Source: an uncultured Spirochaetales bacterium (GTDB taxonomy: Bacteria; Spirochaetota; Spirochaetia; Sphaerochaetales; Sphaerochaetaceae). From it: a stretch of 7,568 nucleotides of DNA. Positions 1 through 5,443 of this stretch are shown here, piece after piece (positions within the stretch are counted from its first letter, which is position 1; each line of letters opens with the position of its first letter). The notes below the pieces were generated by a model. That model was not told the origin of the DNA, ran no database searches, and saw nothing but the letters and a program-made list of their open reading frames with translations. The position numbers were made by a program, and so were the translations under genes. The DNA lies in the NCBI GenBank assembly GCA_934276695.1, contig CAKQTF010000042.1, forward strand, positions 1 to 7,568, read 5' to 3'.

Positions 1-936
1 TCGGGTTGTTGCGGTAGTTCTCACGGAATGTAATCCAATTCGCACCAAGCTTTTTCGGACATAGGACAAGGACACTCTTTTCCTGTTCTCGTAATACTTG
101 ATGACAGCAAGGGCAGTGAATGTCTTGCCAAGGCCAACGCTGTCGGCAAGGATGCAGCCGTTGTACTTCTCAAGTTTGTTGATGATGCCAAGAGCTGCAT
201 CTTTCTGGAAGTTGTAGAGCATCTTCCATATCTTGCTTTCTTTGAAGCCTGTCGCCTCGTTTGGGAGCGTATCCTCAGAGATGTCTTCAAGGAACTCGTG
301 AAAGATATTGTAGAGTGTGACGAAGTAGAAGAATGCAGGGGAGTTCTCCTTGTAGGCTGCTGAGATGTTCTCGATTACTTTATCTGTTACATCCTCCATC
401 TTCTCGGAGTTCCAGAGGGAGTTGAAAAGCTTGATATACTCGTTTGATATTGGGGTCTCGAACTTGTTGATCATGCTGTAGGCATTGTTCCCTTTCTCGC
501 ATCCAAGCTCTGCTGTGGTGAAGCCAGTGATAGGCATATAAGAGATGTCATCGACATTCATGAAGCCCATCATAACCTCATTTGTCGTATTGGATTTGAA
601 CTTCACCTTGCGTCTGATCAAGTTGGCGCATTCTCTTGCAATCGCCTTCTGGGACAGTTCATTTCTCAGCTTGATCTCGAACTCAGTACCTGTAATGCTG
701 CGTTCCCTGTTGAGGCGTGGAATGTAGAACTCTTTCCTTGCTTGTCCTTTCAGCTGTGAATGAGGGGGGGACGTAAATATGAATCTCAGCTCCTCGATTC
801 CTTCCAGTTCATTTCTCAATTCTTCAAAAGCGTAGATTGAGAAACATGCGGCAGCAATGGAAAGACGGCTATCTGGTCTGATTTCCTCCTTGAGGTCATC
901 TCTCAGTTTCTTTGAAACGTTGTTTATTACCTCCAT
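1..936 (-). pseudogene. SNF2-like DEAD/DEAH-box helicase of defence/restriction type, 5' part, frameshifted, runs off the window
   Basis: The first about 310 codons of a large ATP-dependent DNA helicase or translocase. I start it at the ATG at 934-936: GAGGAG lies 3 nt upstream, TAG and TAA stop the frame just before, and the N-terminus (MEVINNVSKKL) fits the family. Residues 1-55 include the stretch SIAAACFSIYAFEEL, like the small N-terminal, possibly PLD-like, domain of these proteins. The middle contains EFYIPRLNRER and GTEFEIKLRNEL, then an ATPase core with Walker A ADSVGLGKT ending at K271-T272. After about residue 284 the frame reads unlike the family, while the frame one base away gives VLVLCPKKLGANWITFREN, the expected motif Ia region. 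One base therefore seems missing in the A4 run at 78-81. A second disturbance spans 733-770. No premature stop is visible, so pseudogene status rests on the frame break; sequencing error is the alternative. From family knowledge, such helicases often sit beside type III-like methylase and nuclease genes; those would be outside the window. Confidence 0.72.
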
Positions 937-939
937 TCG

Positions 940-945
940 CTCCTC
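940..945 (-). promoter_or_regulatory. Ribosome binding site of the helicase gene
   Basis: GAGGAG on the minus strand, 3 nt before the ATG at 934-936. The spacing is short. A second purine block, AAGGAG, lies about 35 nt further upstream, but only a CTG follows it in frame. The family-like N-terminus supports the 936 start. Confidence 0.5.
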
Positions 946-1079
946 TCTGCACTTCTGAAGATTACTCCACAGCTCCTTTTACTACGTGATTTGTGAGCAT
1001 CGAATCCCTTCTTGACCGTCAAGTTTCTCATATGGATTAATGGAAATGAAGAAAAACTCAGCCCCCGAGACACTACATG

Positions 1080-1095
1080 TTAATGATAGCATTAA
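1080..1095. repeat. 16-bp inverted repeat, operator candidate upstream of the helicase
   Basis: TTAATG (1080-1085) and CATTAA (1090-1095) are perfect inverted copies separated by ATAG. The site is about 145 nt upstream of the helicase ATG, between the GTGYACGTT repeats and the gene. The form suits a dimeric repressor. It lies in AT-rich DNA, so chance is possible. Confidence 0.3.
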
Positions 1096-1157
1096 TAATG
1101 GGCTGTTATACATGGTAAACAGGTATTTGTGTATCATGGGCAAGATAAATAGAGAGC

Positions 1158-1242
1158 GTGCACGTTTTTAAGATAATTTGTTTGCCTGTAATCCGTTATA
1201 GCGTGTACGTTCCTGAGTTGCATATTCTGGAATGTGCACGTT
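1158..1242. repeat. Three iteron-like direct repeats, GTGYACGTT
   Basis: GTGCACGTT at 1158-1166, GTGTACGTT at 1203-1211 and GTGCACGTT at 1234-1242, all in one orientation. On the minus strand two of them extend to AACGTRCACGCT. An inverted partial copy, AACGTACC, begins at 1269. The spacings, 45 and 31 bp between starts, are not helical multiples of each other. The cluster sits 220-310 nt upstream of the helicase start and just after the sirtuin stop. It may be a protein-binding array controlling the helicase operon; an element end or replication iterons are less likely. Confidence 0.45.
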
Positions 1243-1327
1243 GAATTAGCATTGAAGATATGGGATATAACGTACCAGGGATTTTCTGTTTGGGCTAACA
1301 TTGTAGTTGAAGTACGACATATTGGAA

Positions 1328-2188
1328 TCAGTGGCATAGGCAACTATCAAGATGCAAGTCGGCCAATACATTTGCAATATCCTTATTGATACAGATTGAA
1401 CGTCTGGAAATTTCTTCGGGAGCATAGGCACCTCCTTTATTGATGCAAGCATATATCGCTTTCGGATAAAGAAGTGTCATTTGCCAAAAAGGATATTTGA
1501 TTATGCCAGGAGTGTTGAAACCAACTCCGATTTCAAGGAAAAGGATATCACTGTTTCTGTGAGTACCAAGGAATTCCTGATATCTGTGATAGGCTTCATT
1601 CCATCCGTCATCCCCTACGAATTTGTCATCGGAACGGAGATTGACAGTCATAGGGCTGCCGCAATGAGGACATACTGGAACCAGTTCTGATGGAACCCTC
1701 ATTCCGTTTTGCTGTTCCACCATGCCACTGATGATTGCTTCATTGTCAAAAGTCTCATTGCAACACGGCCTTGAGCACTGAAACAATCCATAGTCCCCCT
1801 GTGTGTAGAACAACCTCTTCTTGTCAAAACCTGCCTTCTGAAAACAATGATCGACATTCTTTGTCAACACGAAGTAATCCTTGTCTTTCACAAGCTGGTA
1901 TAAATCGTTATATACAGCTTTAGGCGGGTCTATATATCTGTTGAAGAAAATATACCTGCTCCAGTATGCCCAGTATTCCTCTGCTGTCCCGTATGGATAG
2001 AATCCGCCAGAATACATGTCATGGAAGCCATATTTCTCTTCAAAATCAGAAAAGTATTTTTTGAAACGCTCCCCATTGTAGGTAAAGCCAGCAGATGCTG
2101 AAAGACCAGCACCTGCTCCTATGATAATCGTGTCGGAATCAGCCAGGGCCTTGCCCAGCTGCCATTGAGGTTGTTCATTCGAATTCAT
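1328..2188 (-). CDS. SIR2-family NAD-dependent enzyme, class M (SirTM)-like sirtuin
   Basis: A 286-residue SIR2 protein. The NAD-binding Rossmann motif IIIGAGAGLSASAG is at residues 21-34 and is followed by FTYNGERF, as in class M sirtuins. The TKNVDH motif puts the conserved Asn at N111. Where ordinary sirtuins have catalytic His in an HG motif, this protein reads TQGDYG with Q130, the class M hallmark. A zinc knuckle is formed by C138/C142 and CPHC (C173/C176). LEIGVGFNTPGIIKYPFW near residues 218-235 is also typical. Characterised SirTMs ADP-ribosylate lipoylated GcvH-like carriers and sit beside a macrodomain protein. Neither partner is seen here; the neighbour is a ferredoxin-nitroreductase whose stop lies 70 nt upstream. 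The start at 2188 fits family length; the in-frame ATG at 2221 would add 11 atypical residues. Neither has a good Shine-Dalgarno. The family is secure, the substrate unknown. Confidence 0.87.
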   Translation of the reverse strand: MNSNEQPQWQLGKALADSDTIIIGAGAGLSASAGFTYNGERFKKYFSDFEEKYGFHDMYSGGFYPYGTAEEYWAYWSRYIFFNRYIDPPKAVYNDLYQLVKDKDYFVLTKNVDHCFQKAGFDKKRLFYTQGDYGLFQCSRPCCNETFDNEAIISGMVEQQNGMRVPSELVPVCPHCGSPMTVNLRSDDKFVGDDGWNEAYHRYQEFLGTHRNSDILFLEIGVGFNTPGIIKYPFWQMTLLYPKAIYACINKGGAYAPEEISRRSICINKDIANVLADLHLDSCLCH

Positions 2189-2258
2189 GTTTCTGCATCT
2201 CGGAATCAATTTCAATTCCATCTTTCATTCTGTGCCTTGCATGTACTGATTCCATTAT

Positions 2259-3137
2259 TCAGAATTCAGGAACTTCTTTAGTTCCAAGATGGTGAATCTT
2301 TAGCGCATCACTGCGTGATACTCCTCGCTTGAATGCGTATGCAGGGTATCCAAAACCAAGTGGTACAGTAATGTAATGGTTCTCTGGGATTCTCAGGAAA
2401 GCACGTGATTTCGGGCATATTGAGAGTGCAGCTCCTGGTGTAGAGACATAGATCGTCCCTATGCCGTAAGACTCCATCAGAAGTTCCACATATGTAAGTG
2501 CTATCTGAGTATCGTAGACCCATTCACCTTTTCCAATGGGAGCATGGACAAAGAGGGCATGTGGTGCGCCTCTGAACATGAAGCTTTCCCCTTCATCACA
2601 TTTTTGACGGAAAAAAGCTATATCTTCTTTCGTGAAGCGTCCTGGATATACACCCTTGTCAGCTGCCGCGAATAGTTCCTTATGGAAGAGCTCTGCAAAT
2701 TCCTTCATCGTATCCTTGTCATCGATGACAGTATATTCAACAAGCTGATTGCAGCTTCCAGTTGGAGAGTTTCCTGCTATATGCAGTATCCTGTCAATGA
2801 GGGTCCTGTCCACATTCTGATCCATGTAGGACCGGCAGCTGCGCCTGTTCGTGATCAGGGCTTCCATTGCTTCAGGCTCTGGAATCATTGTGCGTGGCAT
2901 GCAGTCGTCAGCCGTTTTGCCAAGGATCGACAGCGCACCGGTCGGACAGACAGCAAGGCATCGCTGGCATTCCCAGCACATCTGCCATTCGTCAGTAAGG
3001 TGATTTATCTCCATCTTTGGATAGTCATCTTTCCCCAGTTTCAGCGCACCATTCCAGCAGGTTTTCTCACATAGACCGCAGTGGATGCATTTTGTTTTAT
3101 CGATAACAAGTTGCTTGTCAAGATTGTTATTCTTCAT
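2259..3137 (-). CDS. Ferredoxin-nitroreductase fusion (two [4Fe-4S] clusters plus FMN nitroreductase domain)
   Basis: A 292-residue cytoplasmic redox enzyme. Residues 10-70 form a 2[4Fe-4S] ferredoxin module with C17/C20/C23/C27 and C54/C57/C60/C64, each set followed by a proline- or glycine-containing turn such as CPTGA. From about residue 88 an FMN-dependent nitroreductase domain begins, with TNRRSCRSY (96-104) and SPTGSCNQ (124-131) at the usual flavin-contact positions and PLGFGYP (259-265) near the end. Such fusions are common in anaerobes; the clusters are thought to pass electrons to FMN, and the physiological acceptors are rarely known. The start at 3137 is fixed by AGGAGGA at 3143-3149; an upstream in-frame ATG at 3164 lacks such support. 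The ribosome binding site overlaps the antiporter stop at 3148-3150, which indicates translational coupling in one operon. Family confident; substrate unknown. Confidence 0.9.
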   Translation of the reverse strand: MKNNNLDKQLVIDKTKCIHCGLCEKTCWNGALKLGKDDYPKMEINHLTDEWQMCWECQRCLAVCPTGALSILGKTADDCMPRTMIPEPEAMEALITNRRSCRSYMDQNVDRTLIDRILHIAGNSPTGSCNQLVEYTVIDDKDTMKEFAELFHKELFAAADKGVYPGRFTKEDIAFFRQKCDEGESFMFRGAPHALFVHAPIGKGEWVYDTQIALTYVELLMESYGIGTIYVSTPGAALSICPKSRAFLRIPENHYITVPLGFGYPAYAFKRGVSRSDALKIHHLGTKEVPEF

Positions 3138-3142
3138 TTCTA

Positions 3143-3149
3143 TCCTCCT
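3143..3149 (-). promoter_or_regulatory. Ribosome binding site overlapping the upstream stop codon
   Basis: AGGAGGA on the minus strand, 5 nt before the ATG at 3135-3137. It overlaps the TAG that ends the antiporter gene (3148-3150). This decides the start of the nitroreductase and suggests that ribosomes finishing the antiporter help load the next gene. Confidence 0.85.
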
Positions 3150-4539
3150 AAATAGTGAAACCAAGTATTGTGAAGGCAGTCAGAGCCAAGAGAAGCGCAA
3201 TGAGTGTATATGGCAACTCAGTTCTTACATGATTGATGATCTGGGTTCCTGTCATTGACGAAGAGAGGATCACGCTGTCCGAGATCGGAGAGCTCTGATC
3301 CCCGAACACAGAACCTGAGATTATAACTCCAATCATGTACTGAAGCGGAATGCCTGAGGCATAGGCCACGGGAATTAGTATCGGGACAAGAAGGCTTACA
3401 GTACCTCCGCTTGTGCCTGTGGCGTATGAAATGACAGCTGCTATGAGCAGGGAAGCTGGAAGTATGAATGATCCTGGCAGATAGACTGTGAATGATGCGA
3501 TATATGAAGCAGTTCCCAGTGCGGATAGTATCGAGCTGAATGAGTAGGCAAGCACAAGAATCATCGTAAGAGGGAACATCCCTGTCATTCCTTCGATGAC
3601 CCATGAAATATACTTGTCCAATGTGCACAGGCCCTGTGCTTTGTAGAATATCGCAGAGAAAATCAGCGTAAGCACACCTGCAGAGAAGACCGACATCGAG
3701 CCTTCTCCATCTGCTATGTTTCCATTGCCACTGATAAGAAGCAGCGTGAATATGGAAGCAACCAGGAAGAGAAGCGGTATGATCATATTCCTTGCAAGAG
3801 CTCTTTTCCCTGAAGGAATGTCTGTGTCATAGACGGCCTCATTATCATCAGTGAGGGCTTCTGTATCCGCTTGTTTCATCGGCCCTATATCTTTTCCTGT
3901 GATAACAGTTGCAAAGAGCACAACCATCAAGGCTATTGCAAAGAACTGGAATGGTACTGCACCAAGAACAAGAGAGAAGGGGTTGTCTGAAAGACCTAAA
4001 TCGGCTAGGACTGGAGCAAGAAAAGATGTGAGTACTGCTGCTGCACTGCCAAATGGGATGAACCATGCTACCGCTGATCCTGTTGAGTTTGCAATGAATG
4101 CAAGTCTTTCTTTAGGGATTCCAAACTTGCGGAAGAATGGACGTCCAGACATGGAAGAGACTGTAATTGAGCTTGTTCCATCGGCAAAAAGCAACAATCC
4201 GAGGATTGAAGGAAGCAGCTCAGCCCTGCGTTTTGTCGTTATGATTCTCTTCTTCTCTGTAGCATATCTTACCAGACCTTCAACCCCTCCTGACCTTGAT
4301 GAAGCCGTCATTATGCCTCCCATGATCAGGACGAAGAAGGTGGTCGCAGCCGTTCCAGAAGATGTGAAGACATTAGCTATTGCATCAACAGCGGAAAGGA
4401 ATTCTCCCGTACAGGCTCCAATGATAACGGATGAAACAGCAAGTCCTGCAGCAAGAGCCAGAAATACATTTTTCTTCCAGAATGCGATTACTAGGACAAG
4501 AATTATCGGAATGATTGATAGAAAACCATATTCATTCAT
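3148..4539 (-). CDS. nhaC: NhaC-family Na+/H+ antiporter (inner membrane)
   Basis: A 463-residue polytopic membrane protein, close to the usual family length, with about 11-12 hydrophobic segments spread over its length. Signature stretches are FADGTSSITVSSMSGRP (118-133), YATGTSGGTVSLLVP (372-386) and above all FGDQSSPISDSVILSS (412-427), followed by NHVRTELPY near 436-444. A charged cytoplasmic-type loop lies at 215-250. NhaC relatives exchange sodium for protons, and some exchange organic acids such as malate and lactate, so the transported solute is not certain. The start at 4539 is supported by GGAGGT 5 nt upstream; an ATG at 4535 is out of frame. The gene heads a transcription unit with the nitroreductase and probably the sirtuin. 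A HxlR-family regulator lies 260 nt upstream on the same strand. The antisense open frames in this region are shadows. Confidence 0.92.
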   Translation of the reverse strand: MNEYGFLSIIPIILVLVIAFWKKNVFLALAAGLAVSSVIIGACTGEFLSAVDAIANVFTSSGTAATTFFVLIMGGIMTASSRSGGVEGLVRYATEKKRIITTKRRAELLPSILGLLLFADGTSSITVSSMSGRPFFRKFGIPKERLAFIANSTGSAVAWFIPFGSAAAVLTSFLAPVLADLGLSDNPFSLVLGAVPFQFFAIALMVVLFATVITGKDIGPMKQADTEALTDDNEAVYDTDIPSGKRALARNMIIPLLFLVASIFTLLLISGNGNIADGEGSMSVFSAGVLTLIFSAIFYKAQGLCTLDKYISWVIEGMTGMFPLTMILVLAYSFSSILSALGTASYIASFTVYLPGSFILPASLLIAAVISYATGTSGGTVSLLVPILIPVAYASGIPLQYMIGVIISGSVFGDQSSPISDSVILSSSMTGTQIINHVRTELPYTLIALLLALTAFTILGFTI

Positions 4540-4544
4540 TTTCG

Positions 4545-4550
4545 ACCTCC
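4545..4550 (-). promoter_or_regulatory. Ribosome binding site of nhaC
   Basis: GGAGGT on the minus strand, 5 nt before the ATG at 4537-4539. It selects this ATG over the overlapping out-of-frame ATG at 4535. Confidence 0.8.
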
Positions 4551-4557
4551 AATCAGG

Positions 4558-4603
4558 AGTATAGCGAATTGGTTTCTATAAACAAGAACGCACTTTTTTG
4601 TGA
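4558..4603 (-). promoter_or_regulatory. Candidate promoter region of the nhaC operon
   Basis: Two possible -10 elements occur on the minus strand. TATAGA (4575-4580) would pair with a poor -35, TCACAA (4598-4603), at 17 nt. TATACT (4558-4563), nearer consensus, has TTGTTT 16 nt upstream but would give a leader of only about 12 nt. The weak -35 of the first, overlapped by a direct repeat, would fit an activator-dependent promoter. Read by eye only. Confidence 0.3.
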
Positions 4604-4626
4604 CTTGGCTTACCTTTTTGTTACTT
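4595..4626. repeat. Pair of direct repeats, TTTTTGTKACTT, 20 bp apart
   Basis: TTTTTGTGACTT (4595-4606) and TTTTTGTTACTT (4615-4626) differ at one base and repeat at exactly 20 bp, close to two helical turns. On the minus strand they read AAGTNACAAAAA and lie 56-87 nt upstream of the nhaC ATG, overlapping a possible weak -35. The arrangement fits a transcription factor bound to one face of the DNA; the neighbouring HxlR protein is an obvious but untested candidate. Confidence 0.4.
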
Positions 4627-4672
4627 TTGGGAATAATGCAATAATGGAGCGGTTTCACCAAAAAAAATTTTT

Positions 4673-4716
4673 TGATATGCCTGTCACCTATTGCCTGATA
4701 TGCCCCTTTTAGGGCA
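4673..4716. repeat. Direct repeat TGATATGCC and small hairpin between hxlR and nhaC
   Basis: TGATATGCC occurs at 4673-4681 and 4696-4704. The second copy runs into a 5-bp hairpin, TGCCC (4701-4705) with GGGCA (4712-4716), loop CTTTTA. An A8T6 tract (4660-4673) lies next to it, likely a bent segment. On the minus strand no T-run directly follows the hairpin, so it is not a good terminator for hxlR. Confidence 0.3.
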
Positions 4717-4762
4717 AACTTGACAATTTTATGGAAGATATCATGCTTGTAAGAGCTCAGGC

Positions 4763-4776
4763 CATAGAATTCTATG
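4763..4776. repeat. Perfect 14-bp palindrome CATAGAATTCTATG
   Basis: A perfect palindrome 24 nt downstream of the hxlR stop and about 220 nt upstream of nhaC. HxlR/DUF24 regulators bind short AT-rich dyads, so it could be an operator. Its distance from any good promoter is a point against this. Confidence 0.28.
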
Positions 4777-4799
4777 AAGGGAGATGCCAGCTGTTTCTC

Positions 4800-5129
4800 T
4801 TACTGTTTCAGATTTTCCTTGTAGTTTGTTCCCCATGCCTCCATTGAGGCTATTATCGGTCTCATGCTTTCTCCTACTTCAGAAAGTGAGTACTCGACAT
4901 GTGGCGGGACTTCAGGGAATACAGTCCTGATTATGATTCCATCATCTTCCATGGAACGCAAGCTTTCAGTAAGGACTTTCTGGCTGATCCCATCAAGTGA
5001 TTTCTGAAGCTCGTTGAAACGCCAGGGACGAGCAAGAAGATTCCTCATTATAAGCAATTTCCATTTACTCCCGATTAGACTTACAGTAGTTGCAACTGGG
5101 CATGCAGGCAGATCCTCTTTCTTTTTCAT
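4800..5129 (-). CDS. HxlR/DUF24-family winged helix-turn-helix regulator, probable thiol sensor
   Basis: A 109-residue DNA-binding regulator of usual family length. It opens with the signature CPVATTVSLIGSKWKLLIMR (residues 10-29), followed by the recognition region FNELQKSLDGISQKVLTESL (38-57), and the wing at about 63-85 with FPEVPPHVEYSLSEVGESM. C10 aligns with the single N-terminal cysteine that senses quinones, diamide or hypochlorite in YodB, CatR and HypR of Bacillus subtilis. The start at 5129 has AGAGGT 6 nt upstream (5136-5141); an in-frame ATG at 5177 has no such site and would add residues unlike the family. Family members commonly control adjacent reductase or oxidoreductase genes, and here the next genes are nhaC and a nitroreductase fusion. 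A perfect ATGCA/TGCAT dyad at 5165-5177 may be its own operator. Family sure; redox sensing and targets inferred. Confidence 0.9.
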   Translation of the reverse strand: MKKKEDLPACPVATTVSLIGSKWKLLIMRNLLARPWRFNELQKSLDGISQKVLTESLRSMEDDGIIIRTVFPEVPPHVEYSLSEVGESMRPIIASMEAWGTNYKENLKQ

Positions 5130-5135
5130 TGTATT

Positions 5136-5141
5136 ACCTCT
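5136..5141 (-). promoter_or_regulatory. Ribosome binding site of the HxlR regulator
   Basis: AGAGGT on the minus strand, 6 nt before the ATG at 5127-5129. It decides this start over the ATG at 5177. A possible extended -10, TGTAAGAT (core TAAGAT at 5150-5155), lies just upstream. Confidence 0.65.
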
Positions 5142-5164
5142 TAGAGAGTATCTTACACCAGAAA

Positions 5165-5177
5165 ATGCATGTTGCAT
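5165..5177. promoter_or_regulatory. Dyad ATGCA-TGT-TGCAT, candidate operator of the HxlR regulator
   Basis: Perfect 5-bp arms at 5165-5169 and 5173-5177 around TGT, centred about 42 nt upstream of the regulator start. The dyad lies 10-22 nt upstream of a possible -10 (TAAGAT, 5150-5155), that is between the -10 and the -35 positions. Autoregulation by promoter occlusion is common in this family. Short arms make chance possible. Confidence 0.35.
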
Positions 5178-5280
5178 ACAAATTTGACTGCGTAAATGCT
5201 GGCAGCGATCACGAATGAACAGAAGCCAGAAATAACATATAACTCTGGGATTCGGCTCAAAACATCCCGCTGCAGCAGTA

Positions 5281-5315
5281 GAAAAAGAAACAACTCCCTG
5301 ACTTTGAGGGAGTTG
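5281..5315 (-). terminator. Rho-independent terminator
   Basis: A perfect 9-bp stem, CAACTCCCT (5291-5299) with AGGGAGTTG (5307-5315), has a 7-nt loop. Read on the minus strand it is followed at once by TTTCTTTTTC (5290-5281), a classic intrinsic terminator tail. It ends transcription of the small-gene operon about 130 nt after its last stop and insulates hxlR. The plus-strand side has no T-run. Confidence 0.85.
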
Positions 5316-5348
5316 CTTTGAGTGGAGCTGATCGGGCTGCTTTTAAAC

Positions 5349-5366
5349 ATTACACTCAAATGTAAT
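5349..5366. repeat. Dyad ATTACA-N6-TGTAAT
   Basis: Perfect 6-bp inverted arms at 5349-5354 and 5361-5366 with spacer CTCAAA. It lies about 220 nt upstream of hxlR, on the far side of the terminator. It may be an operator or a small stem in the 3' tail of the preceding transcript. Confidence 0.25.
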
Positions 5367-5443
5367 TATCACCCAGCAAGATGACAGGCGATTAAGTGAG
5401 ATTCCTGTTATTCAATTAAGAATATGTACTGATAATTGATAAC

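Larger units (their letters stand above)
961..1327. other. AT-rich intergenic region with repeats, no convincing gene
   Basis: This gap separates the sirtuin stop from the helicase start, with both genes on the minus strand. Short open frames here have no ribosome binding site and no family resemblance. It holds three GTGYACGTT repeats with a possible inverted fourth copy (1158-1275) and the inverted repeat TTAATG-ATAG-CATTAA (1080-1095). No strong intrinsic terminator is visible for the sirtuin operon: a CTC/GAG stem of only 3 bp precedes a T-rich stretch on the minus strand near 1050-1070. The helicase promoter and its control sites are presumably here, but no -35/-10 pair stands out. Confidence 0.6.
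5142..5443. other. Intergenic region with a terminator and hxlR promoter, no gene
   Basis: About 300 nt between the 99-residue gene and hxlR. From high to low coordinates it holds a roughly 130-nt tail after the last small gene, the 6-bp dyad ATTACA-N6-TGTAAT (5349-5366), the strong terminator at 5281-5315, and the presumed hxlR promoter. A frame at 5153-5359 uses a TTG start and reads straight through the terminator stem, so I do not accept it as a gene. Confidence 0.6.

Noticed and set aside
1158..1275. Repeat cluster considered as a CRISPR array
   Set aside because: The repeats are 9 bp with unequal spacers and no cas genes are present; CRISPR repeats are longer and evenly spaced.
1134..1452. 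Two short minus-strand frames overlapping the sirtuin end and the gap
   Set aside because: They have no ribosome binding site and no family resemblance, and part of their sequence is created by the GTGYACGTT repeats. One lies inside the sirtuin in another frame.
2682..3074. Plus-strand frame of 130 codons opposite the ferredoxin-nitroreductase
   Set aside because: It is antisense to cysteine motifs of a certain ferredoxin module and has no supporting signals.
3851..4564. A long plus-strand open frame (237 codons) opposite nhaC
   Set aside because: It is antisense to a clear NhaC protein with all its signature motifs, has low-complexity composition, and resembles no family. It is a shadow of the real gene.
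4701..4716. Hairpin after hxlR considered as a terminator
   Set aside because: The stem is only 5 bp and no T-run follows on the minus strand, where hxlR transcription would need it.
5316..5345. GAGTGGAGCTGATCGGGC next to the terminator, considered as a tRNA 3' end or attachment site
   Set aside because: No T-arm, anticodon stem or CCA-adjacent acceptor pairing can be found, and no direct repeat partner was seen in the window.
5153..5359. Minus-strand frame of 68 codons with a hydrophobic stretch
   Set aside because: It starts at TTG without a ribosome binding site and reads through the perfect terminator stem and its T-run, so the hydrophobic residues come from the terminator tail.
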